A stretch of DNA of 5,865 nt from the NCBI GenBank assembly GCA_027435495.1, contig DAHZZC010000744.1:1-5865 (forward strand), given 5' to 3'. Below, one piece after another: positions 1-5,865 of this stretch (position 1 is the first letter of the stretch; every line of letters begins with the position of its first letter). Source of the stretch: Planctomycetales bacterium (lineage in GTDB: Bacteria; Planctomycetota; Planctomycetia; Isosphaerales; Isosphaeraceae). The notes under the pieces were generated by a model, which was not told the DNA's origin, searched no databases, and saw nothing but the letters and a program-made list of their open reading frames with translations. A program made the translations under genes and the position numbers.

Positions 1-693
1 CTCCGCTGCCAGATCGTCCTCGACACCAGCCGGTCGATGGGATACGGGACAATCGGCTACACCAAGATGGAGTACGCCCGGACCGCCGCGGCGACTCTCG
101 CCTATTTCCTCTCGACCCAGCGCGACGCCTGCGGGCTGATCACCTTCGAGGACCGGATCGTCGAGTTCATCCCAGCCCGGTATCGCCCCGGCCACCTCCG
201 CCGGATTCTCGCTGTCCTGGAGCGCGAGCCCACCGGCCGCGTCACCGACCTCGCCGGGCCGATCGAGGAGGTGGCCGCAGCCGTCCGGCGCAGGGGCCTG
301 ATCGTCCTCCTCTCCGACCTCCTCGCCGACGCCTCCCGGCTTCGAACCCGACTCGGCTATCTCAGGTCGCAGGGGCACGACGTGGTCGTCCTCCGCATCC
401 TCGACCCGGCCGAGGTCGGCTTGACCTTCGAGGCCCCAGCCATGTTCCGCGATGTGGAGTCCGGACGTGAACTCTACGTCGATCCCGCCCAGGCCCGCGC
501 CGAGTACCGAAGGCGGTTCGACACCCACGCCGACGAGATCCGCCGGGCCTGCCTCGACCTCGGGATCGAATATGAGACCATCACCACCGACCGGCCCCTC
601 GAACTGGTCCTCTTCGACCTGCTCCGCGCCCGGATGAGGCGAGGGCGCCATCCCGGCCGCCGCACGGCCTCGCGACGGGGAGGCCCCGCATGA
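1..693 (+). CDS. DUF58 / von Willebrand A domain protein, 5'-truncated by the window edge
   Basis: This is the C-terminal 230 residues of a DUF58 protein. The frame is open from base 1 and the true start lies upstream. The ATG at 37 falls inside the metal-binding motif and is not the start. The motif is complete: D-T-S-R-S (Asp codon 22-24, Ser codons 28-30 and 34-36), a downstream Thr (244-246, in VTDLAG) and an Asp in LLSDLL (316-318). The family-typical signature KMEYARTAAATLAYFL follows the motif. The later stretch LDPAEVGLTFEAPAMFRDVE and the end ETITTDRPLELVLFDLLRAR also match the family. It ends in an Arg-rich tail. No membrane helix is seen, so this part is probably cytoplasmic. DUF58 proteins usually follow a MoxR-type AAA+ ATPase gene and are thought to work with it in protein maturation; I infer such a gene just upstream. 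The stop overlaps the next start by 4 bases. The family call is firm, the substrate unknown. Confidence 0.93.
   Translation, partial: LRCQIVLDTSRSMGYGTIGYTKMEYARTAAATLAYFLSTQRDACGLITFEDRIVEFIPARYRPGHLRRILAVLEREPTGRVTDLAGPIEEVAAAVRRRGLIVLLSDLLADASRLRTRLGYLRSQGHDVVVLRILDPAEVGLTFEAPAMFRDVESGRELYVDPAQARAEYRRRFDTHADEIRRACLDLGIEYETITTDRPLELVLFDLLRARMRRGRHPGRRTASRRGGPA
677..683 (+). promoter_or_regulatory. Shine-Dalgarno of the BatA-like gene, in a small hairpin
   Basis: GGGGAGG ends 6 bases before the ATG at 690, a strong site that supports this start. It lies inside the self-complementary sequence CGGGGAGGCCCCG (676-688), which can form a 5-base-pair G+C stem with AGG in the loop. A ribosome finishing the upstream DUF58 gene would open this stem. 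That fits translational coupling but is inferred. Confidence 0.7.
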
Positions 694-2783
694 GCGTCCT
701 GACCCCGCTCTACCTGCTCGGCGTGCTCGCGGTCGCCGGACCGATTATCTTCCACCTGATCCGACGCTCGCCGAGCGGCCAGATTCCCTTTAGCTCGCTC
801 CTGTTTTTGACCCCCTCGCCACCAAGGCTCGCACGCCGAAGCCGGCTCGATAACATCCTGCTTCTGATCCTCCGCGCCTCGGTCCTCTGCCTCCTCGCGT
901 TCGCCTTCGCCCGGCCCTTCCTGCGCCAGAAGGCCGAGTGGAACGTCGGCGACGACGAGACGCGCCGACGGACAGCCGTCCTCATCGATACCAGCGCCAG
1001 CCTGCGCCGGGGTAACCTGTGGGACCGGGCCCGCGCCGAGGCCCGCCGTGCCCTCGGCGAGACCGGTCCGACCGATGAGATCGCACTCATCGCCTTCGAC
1101 CGATCGACCCAACCCATCGTTACCTTCCGCGAGTCGTCCCAGATGGAGGCCGGACGCCGACAGGCCCTCGCCCTGGCCCGGCTAAACGAACTGAAACCCT
1201 CGTGGAACGGGACCGACCTCGGCCGCGCCCTGATCGATACCGTCGCCGCGATCGAGGACGTCGCCGACCCGAGTGAATCGGCCGGGCGGATATCAAGGCG
1301 GATCGTTCTCGTCACCGATCTCCAGCGCGGGAGCCGGCTCGAATCCCTCGGCGAATTCGAGTGGCCCAGGGACGTCGAGCTAATCGTCCGGTCTGTGACC
1401 GACGACGCCTCGAACGCAGGATTGCAGCGCCTCGCCGATCCGACCGAGGGCGACCGCGAGCCGAGAATTCGCGTCGTCAACGACGCCGGATCGCGCAGGG
1501 AGCGGTTCCGCCTCCGATGGCTGGGCATTGAGGGCAAGCCGATCGGCGATCCGGTCGACGCCTACGTCCCACCCGGCGAGAGCCGGGTCGTTCGGATGCC
1601 GCGTCCGAAGGAACCGGCCTCCGCACGATCGATCGTCCTGGAAGGCGACGGAACGCTGTTCGACAACACGCTCCACGTCGCCGATGAGCCCCGCCAGGAG
1701 GCGATCGTCCTCTTCCTCGGCAACGACCGCGCCGACGATCCCGAGGGCCTGCTCTACTATCTCGATCGCGTCTTCCTCGATACGCCAAGGCGGACCATCC
1801 GCATTTCCGCTCAGTCTCCCTCAGTGCCGATCACCATCGACCCCAGGCACCCGATCCCTCTCGCGATCGTTGCCGCCGAGGTTTCTCCCGAACAGGCTCG
1901 ACGGCTCCGCGACCTCGCCCGAGCCGGCTCGACGATCCTCGACGTCGCCACCCAACCCGGGCGCGGTCAAACCCTCGCAACGCTCCTCGACGTCCCGCCT
2001 CATCCCATCGAGGAATCCCGATCGCGAGATTCTCTGATTGGTGAGATCGCCTTCGATCACCCGATCTTCGCCCCGTTCGCCCCACCGCAGTTCCGCGACT
2101 TCACCAGAATCCATTTCTGGAAGCACCGAAAGCTGGATGCCCATTCGCTCGCCGGCGCTCGTGTCCTGGCCCGGTTCGACAATGGCGACCCGGCCGTCGC
2201 CGAACGCCCGATCGAAAAGGGGAACGTGATCGCGCTGGCCTCCGGCTGGAGTCGATCGGATAGCCAGCTTGCGCGGTCGTCGAAGTTTGTCCCGATGATG
2301 ATGGCGATGCTCGATCGCCGTGATCCCCGTCCGTTTGTGGAGGAGGAACACCTCGTCGGCGACTCGATCCAGCTCCCCACCGCGCAGGCGATGACGATCC
2401 GGAAGCCGTCGGGCGCCTCGATCCGGATCAAGCCCGGCGCGACGGTCTTCGACCAGGCCGACGAGCCGGGGATCTACACCGTCGAACTCCCGGACGGACC
2501 GCGATCAATCGCCGTGAACCTCGACCCTGCCGAGAGCCGGACCGAGCCGATCGGAATCGAGACGCTGGAGCAGTATGGATGCCGGCTGGCAAAGCCGGCC
2601 GACCAGCCGCTGGATCGCGAGCAACTCCGGCAGTTGCAGAACGCCGAGCTGGAGGGACGCCAGAAACTCTGGCGCTGGCTGATCCTGGCGGCCGTCGGGA
2701 TCCTGATTGTCGAGACCGGCCTGGCGGGGCGCGGGCGTCGCGCCCTCGCGGGCGAAACCGGAGCGGGAGGGCCTTCGTCATGA
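690..2783 (+). CDS. BatA-like membrane protein: BatA N-terminal domain, vWA domain, amidotransferase-like region
   Basis: A complete 697-residue protein. Residues 1-78 are a BatA (aerotolerance regulator N-terminal) domain: a helix at about 5-24, a basic loop with IPFSSLLFL, and a second helix at about 55-76 ending FARPFL. Residues 94-240 are a vWA domain with full MIDAS: D100-T-S-A-S104, T175 in GTDLG, D210 in VTDLQ. Residues 335-535 resemble the glutamine-amidotransferase-like fold found in planctomycete BatA proteins, ending in a family-like stretch (FDNGDPAVAERPIEKGNVIALASGW). The only cysteines are C67 and C631, so that region has no nucleophile. A third helix spans about 659-680, followed by basic RGRR. 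Positive charges in the first loop and the C-terminus place the vWA and middle domains in the periplasm. ATGA overlaps at both ends tie it to its neighbours. It probably acts with the DUF58 protein in a MoxR-dependent assembly system; the exact role is unknown. Confidence 0.92.
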   Translation: MSVLTPLYLLGVLAVAGPIIFHLIRRSPSGQIPFSSLLFLTPSPPRLARRSRLDNILLLILRASVLCLLAFAFARPFLRQKAEWNVGDDETRRRTAVLIDTSASLRRGNLWDRARAEARRALGETGPTDEIALIAFDRSTQPIVTFRESSQMEAGRRQALALARLNELKPSWNGTDLGRALIDTVAAIEDVADPSESAGRISRRIVLVTDLQRGSRLESLGEFEWPRDVELIVRSVTDDASNAGLQRLADPTEGDREPRIRVVNDAGSRRERFRLRWLGIEGKPIGDPVDAYVPPGESRVVRMPRPKEPASARSIVLEGDGTLFDNTLHVADEPRQEAIVLFLGNDRADDPEGLLYYLDRVFLDTPRRTIRISAQSPSVPITIDPRHPIPLAIVAAEVSPEQARRLRDLARAGSTILDVATQPGRGQTLATLLDVPPHPIEESRSRDSLIGEIAFDHPIFAPFAPPQFRDFTRIHFWKHRKLDAHSLAGARVLARFDNGDPAVAERPIEKGNVIALASGWSRSDSQLARSSKFVPMMMAMLDRRDPRPFVEEEHLVGDSIQLPTAQAMTIRKPSGASIRIKPGATVFDQADEPGIYTVELPDGPRSIAVNLDPAESRTEPIGIETLEQYGCRLAKPADQPLDREQLRQLQNAELEGRQKLWRWLILAAVGILIVETGLAGRGRRALAGETGAGGPSS
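2727..2745 (+). other. Perfect G+C hairpin near the 3' end of the BatA-like gene
   Basis: GGGCGCG (2727-2733) pairs with CGCGCCC (2739-2745), a 7-base-pair stem with a 5-base loop, all inside the coding sequence. CGCCC (2741-2745) can instead pair with GGGCG (2750-2754), so two mutually exclusive stems exist just ahead of the next Shine-Dalgarno. No T-run follows, so this is not an intrinsic terminator. In sequence this G+C-rich it may be chance. Confidence 0.35.
2765..2771 (+). promoter_or_regulatory. Shine-Dalgarno of the DUF4175-like gene
   Basis: GGGAGGG ends 8 bases before the ATG at 2780. Together with the ATGA overlap it fixes that start over an in-frame ATG 201 bases further upstream at 2579, which would overlap the BatA-like gene deeply and add only a low-complexity leader rich in Arg, Gly and Pro. 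Confidence 0.75.
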
Positions 2784-5191
2784 GCGGCAGGCTACAAGAG
2801 GCGCTCGAACAGGTCGCGCGACGGTTCCGGCGGGTCCGGCTCTGGGGCGGTCTGGCCGCCTGCTGGCTCGTCCTGGCGATCGTCGGACTGGCCGTCGCGC
2901 GGATCGGCTTCTGGAATATCCCACCGCAATGGACCCCGCCCGCGATGGCCCTGCTCGCGACCATGCTCGGGCTCTCCTCCGCGTTGGCCGCCATCCGGAC
3001 CGCCCGCGATCCCCGGTGGGTTGCTCGCCGAATCGAAGCACGCCACCCTGACCTCGGCACCGAGCTGCTCGCCGCTGTCGAGCAGGTCGAGTCAGCGCCC
3101 GACGGCCGCCTCGGCTTCCTGCAATCCTCGGTCGTCCGCGAGGCCCTCGAACACCGCAAATCGCACGACTGGGATGAGACCGTCCCAGGCTGGCAGCTCG
3201 CCTCGGTGAAGGTCGCGCACGCCTTCTGCCTGGCGTTCCTGCTGATCGTCCTGGTGAACCTCACACTCCAGTCACGCTCCGCCGCCCTGGGCCTCGCCAA
3301 CGCAAAAATCGCCGACGCTTCCGAGGTCTCGGTCGAGCCGGGCGACGTCGAACTCGAGCGCGGGAGCGCGTTGCTGGTCGTCGCCCGGTTCCACGGCGAG
3401 CCCCCGCCCGACGCCACACTCCTCCTTGATGGCGATCCAGGCCAGAACCCCCGATCCCCGATGACCCGTGCCCTCGAAGACCCGACCTTCGCCGGCCGGG
3501 TCGATTCCGTCCAGGCCGATCTCTCCTATCACATCGCCTTCGGCGACCGGACCACGCCCGAGTTCCACGTCCGCGTCTTCGACTACCCCGAGCTCAAACG
3601 CGCCGATGCCCAGCTCGACTTCCCGGCCTACACCGGGCTCAAGACCAAGCTCGTGGAAGATATCCGACACGTCACGGCCGTCGAGGGGACCAGGCTGGCT
3701 CTCATCTGCCGCCTGAACAAGGATGTCGCCGAGGCCACCCTCGTCGACAAGTCCGGCGCCTCCGTCCCGCTCGTCCGCGACGAGTCGCAGTCGCACATCT
3801 ACAAGGCTTCCATGCAGCTCGACGAGTCGCGGAAGTTCACCGTCAAGCTGGTCGACCCCGAGGGACGATCCAACCCCGAGGAGCCGCAGATCACGGTCCA
3901 TGTCACCCGGAACAAGCCGCCGACGGTGACGGTCACGCGTCCTTCGCACGATGTCGAGGCCTCTCCTCTGGAAGAACTGAAGCTCGCCGCGCGGATGGAG
4001 GACGACTTCGGTCTGGTCCGTCAGGGACTCAGTTACGCGATCGGCGGCGACGAGCCGAAGGAGGTCGTCCTCGGCTCTCATCCCGAGTCGGCCCGCCCAC
4101 TTCGCGCTGAGGCGGGACACCTGCTCGCCCTCGAAGCGATGAAGGCCGTCCCCGACCAGCTCGTCTCGTACTACTTCTGGGCCGAGGACATCGGCCCAGA
4201 CGGCCAGATCCGACGCACCGCGGGCGATATGTTCTTCGCCGAGGTCCGGCCGTTCGAGGAAATCTTCCGGCAGGGCGAACAGCCCCCCTCCGGCTCGGCC
4301 GAGATGCAGGACCAGAACGGCAACGCCCAGGAAGCCGAGCAGCTCGCCGAACTCCAGAAGCAGATCGTCAACGCCACCTGGAAGGTCATTCGCCGCGAGA
4401 CCTACCCGAAGCCAACCGAGACGTTCGTCGAGGACGTGAAGGCCCTCCGCGACTCGCAAAAGTCGGCGATCGACCAGGCCGGCCCGCTCGGCGATCGGCT
4501 CCGTGATTCCGCCTCAAAGGCCGCGCTGGCGCAGGCAATCGACTCGATGAAGAAGGCCCACGACGAGCTCGGTCGAGCCGCCGATGGCCCCAACATCAAG
4601 AAGCTCATGCCCGCGCTTGCTGCGGAGCAAAGCGCCTATCAGGCCCTCCTGAGGCTCCGCGCCCGAGAGTCGCAGGTCGTCCGGAGCCGATCCCGACAGA
4701 ACCAAAACAGTCGAAGCTCGTCGAGTCGATCGCGCCGGCAACTCGATCAGCTCGAACTGGCTCCCGACGAGAACCGCTTCGAGGAGCAGCGGAGCGCCCA
4801 GTCGCAGCAGGAGCAGACCCGCCGCGAACAGGAGCAGGCCGAGAACCGGCAGGTCCTCAACCGCCTCCGCGAGCTCGCCCAGCGCCAGAAGGACCTGAAC
4901 GAGCGGCTGAAGGAGCTCCAATCAGCCCTCGAAGCCGCAAAGACCGAGCAGGCCCGCGAGGAATGGAAGCGACAGCTTCGGCGGCTCCGCGACCAGCAGG
5001 AAGACATCCTCCGCGACACCGACGAACTCCGCCAGCGGATGGAGCAGGAACAGAACCAGGAGCGGATGGCCGAGGCTCGCCAGCAGCTCGAACAGGGCCG
5101 CGAGAACCTGAAACAGGCCGCGCGCGCCCTCGAACAGGGAAATCTCCCCCAGGCCCGGACCGCCGGTGCCCGCGCAGGCCAGCAGCTCTAA
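2780..5191 (+). CDS. DUF4175-like membrane protein with long coiled-coil region, reading to an in-frame TAA
   Basis: Read to the first stop this encodes 803 residues. Helices lie at about 22-41, 53-73 and 145-165. The basic N-terminus and the basic segment after helix 2 (ARRIEARHPDLGTELLAAVEQ region, 82-102) suggest cytoplasmic placement, with everything after helix 3 periplasmic. Residues 180-380 look beta-rich or Ig-like and hold the family-like phrases FDYPELKRADAQLDFPAYTG and HVTAVEGTRLAL. EDDFGL (407-412) and YYFWAEDIGPDG (464-475) follow. From about 500 the chain is charged and helical: a Q/E/R-rich coiled coil interrupted by an Arg-Ser tract at 635-653. Such proteins usually exceed 1,000 residues and sit in MoxR/DUF58/BatA operons in planctomycetes; no biochemical activity is established as far as I know. 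The stop appears premature because the frame continues. I recognise the family from memory of its motifs, so the DUF number is less sure than the gene itself. Confidence 0.85.
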   Translation: MSGRLQEALEQVARRFRRVRLWGGLAACWLVLAIVGLAVARIGFWNIPPQWTPPAMALLATMLGLSSALAAIRTARDPRWVARRIEARHPDLGTELLAAVEQVESAPDGRLGFLQSSVVREALEHRKSHDWDETVPGWQLASVKVAHAFCLAFLLIVLVNLTLQSRSAALGLANAKIADASEVSVEPGDVELERGSALLVVARFHGEPPPDATLLLDGDPGQNPRSPMTRALEDPTFAGRVDSVQADLSYHIAFGDRTTPEFHVRVFDYPELKRADAQLDFPAYTGLKTKLVEDIRHVTAVEGTRLALICRLNKDVAEATLVDKSGASVPLVRDESQSHIYKASMQLDESRKFTVKLVDPEGRSNPEEPQITVHVTRNKPPTVTVTRPSHDVEASPLEELKLAARMEDDFGLVRQGLSYAIGGDEPKEVVLGSHPESARPLRAEAGHLLALEAMKAVPDQLVSYYFWAEDIGPDGQIRRTAGDMFFAEVRPFEEIFRQGEQPPSGSAEMQDQNGNAQEAEQLAELQKQIVNATWKVIRRETYPKPTETFVEDVKALRDSQKSAIDQAGPLGDRLRDSASKAALAQAIDSMKKAHDELGRAADGPNIKKLMPALAAEQSAYQALLRLRARESQVVRSRSRQNQNSRSSSSRSRRQLDQLELAPDENRFEEQRSAQSQQEQTRREQEQAENRQVLNRLRELAQRQKDLNERLKELQSALEAAKTEQAREEWKRQLRRLRDQQEDILRDTDELRQRMEQEQNQERMAEARQQLEQGRENLKQAARALEQGNLPQARTAGARAGQQL
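5189..5191 (+). other. In-frame TAA interrupting the DUF4175-like frame
   Basis: The codon lies between QQL (residues 801-803) and DLREKVRKQ in one unbroken frame. The sequence on both sides is the same kind of Q/E/R-rich helix with similar codon use. One substitution from GAA (Glu) or CAA (Gln) would produce it. Glu seems likely because my recollection of related proteins is a LEDLR-type stretch here. TAA recoding is not known in bacteria of this kind, so mutation or sequence error is preferred. Confidence 0.8.
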
Positions 5192-5865
5192 GACCTCCGC
5201 GAGAAGGTCCGAAAACAGACCGCCAATCAGTTCGCCCAGGAGATGACCCAGCTTCGGAACTACGCCCGCAAACTCGACGACGACCAGAAGAAGATCAACG
5301 ACCAGCTTGAAGCCTGGGAGAAGAAACCCGAGCGATCCCTCCGCGAATCCGACGACCGCCGTCAACTCCGCCAGGCCGCCGACGACCAGAAGAAAAAGCT
5401 CGACCAGGTCCTCGACCGGATGCGAGCAACCACCCAGCAGGCCGAGGACTCCGAGCCCCTCCTCGCCCGAGGGCTGTATGACGCCGTCCGGCAGTCGAAC
5501 GAGCAGCACGTCCCCGAGGCGCTCGACGCCACCCGGCAGTTCGTCGATGCCGGCTTCCCCGACCAGGCCAACCGCACCGGCCGACAGGCCGGCGAGGGCC
5601 TCGAACAGCTCCGGCAAAACGTCGAGCGCGCCGCTGATTCCGTCCTCGGCGACGAAACCGCCGCCCTCCGTCGCGCCCGAAACGAACTGGACGACCTCGC
5701 CAATCAGGTCAACCGCGAAATCGCACAAAATCAGACCCGCACCAACCCACCGGCCAGCCGCCAGCCAGGGAAGCCCGGCGCGACGAACGAACCCAACACC
5801 CGTGGAAATCGCGCGAACGAACCCAACGCGGAAGCTCGCCCCCCGGACAACCGGCAAGATCGGCA
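5192..5865 (+). pseudogene. Downstream continuation of the DUF4175-like frame after the TAA, open to the window end
   Basis: In the frame of the gene starting at 2780 there are 224 further sense codons and no stop before the window ends. The product (DLREKVRKQ..., NQFAQEMTQLRNYARKLDD..., LLARGLYDAVRQSNEQHVPEALDATRQFVDAGFPDQA...) continues the helical, charged character of the upstream part, then turns into a Pro/Asn/Arg-rich tail at about 5735-5865. Synonymous third positions stay mostly C or G, as in the upstream genes, so the segment was under coding selection until recently. The first in-frame ATG is at 5243, with AGGAG directly abutting it, too close for a normal ribosome site; another is at 5420. 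Independent translation is therefore possible but poorly supported. It is the 3' part of the same gene, either truly separated by a nonsense mutation or joined to it once the sequence is corrected. Confidence 0.75.
5784..5827 (+). repeat. Short direct repeat in the Pro/Asn-rich tail
   Basis: CGAACGAACCCAAC occurs at 5784-5797 and again at 5814-5827, exactly 30 bases (10 codons) apart and in frame, so each copy encodes NEPN within TNEPN and ANEPN. It looks like a small in-frame duplication in a low-complexity tail. More copies may lie beyond the window edge, which cannot be seen. Confidence 0.6.

Noticed and set aside
37..39. ATG as start of the DUF58 gene
   Set aside because: The vWA motif D-T-S-R-S is encoded in the same frame immediately before it, so the frame comes from upstream.
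2727..2754. Intrinsic terminator at the end of the BatA-like gene
   Set aside because: The stem is strong but no T-run follows, and the next gene starts within 30 bases in an overlap.
2579..2779. Possible N-terminal extension of the DUF4175-like protein from an upstream in-frame ATG
   Set aside because: It would overlap the BatA-like gene by about 200 bases and add a low-complexity basic leader. The ATG at 2780 has a good ribosome site and the same ATGA overlap as the previous junction.
2428..3417. Minus-strand open frame of 329 codons across the second gene junction
   Set aside because: The product is a Ser/Arg/Ala/Pro-rich low-complexity sequence opposite two recognised genes with a firmly defined ATGA junction.
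3272..4459. Minus-strand open frame of 395 codons
   Set aside because: It is also in-phase antisense to the well-supported DUF4175-like gene; a G+C-rich codon-bias shadow.
5189..5191. Programmed stop-codon recoding at the TAA
   Set aside because: TAA is not the selenocysteine codon (TGA) or the pyrrolysine codon (TAG), and no dedicated downstream element is apparent. Mutation or sequence error is simpler.
4922..5857. Long minus-strand open frame of 311 codons opposite the DUF4175-like gene
   Set aside because: It is exactly codon-in-phase with the plus-strand gene, and it stays open because the sense strand avoids TTA, CTA and TCA codons. Its Leu/Gly/Val-rich product has no recognisable domain, and it crosses the plus-strand TAA as an ordinary Leu codon.

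Overview
The window is a tightly packed, single-strand (+) piece of one operon from a G+C-rich bacterium. By gene content and order it looks like a planctomycete, probably of the Isosphaeraceae/Gemmataceae type. This rests on family recognition and on the pairing of a DUF58 protein, a BatA-like von Willebrand A (vWA) protein and a very long DUF4175-type coiled-coil membrane protein. No marker gene is present to confirm the taxon.

Layout: (1) 1-693, the 3' part of a DUF58/vWA gene whose start lies upstream of the window. (2) 690-2783, a complete 697-residue membrane protein with a BatA N-terminal domain, a vWA domain with an intact metal-binding (MIDAS) motif, a glutamine-amidotransferase-like region without a cysteine, and a C-terminal membrane helix. 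(3) 2780 onward, a DUF4175-like protein with three N-terminal membrane helices, beta-rich domains and a long Q/E/R-rich helical region. Its frame meets a TAA at 5189-5191 but stays open in the same frame for 224 more codons to the window end. Both gene junctions are 4-base ATGA overlaps, each preceded by a good Shine-Dalgarno sequence, so the genes are probably translated in a coupled way. There is no intergenic space for an internal promoter or terminator, and I see no RNA gene, mobile element or CRISPR array.

Function: in known operons of this type a MoxR-family AAA+ ATPase precedes the DUF58 gene, and the ATPase-vWA pair is thought to act in protein maturation or complex assembly. Here the DUF58 protein would be the cytoplasmic partner. 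The BatA-like and DUF4175-like proteins carry their large domains in the periplasm according to charge distribution. The substrate is unknown. The most notable anomaly is the in-frame stop in the DUF4175-like gene: a recent nonsense mutation, a sequence error, or a gene now split in two.
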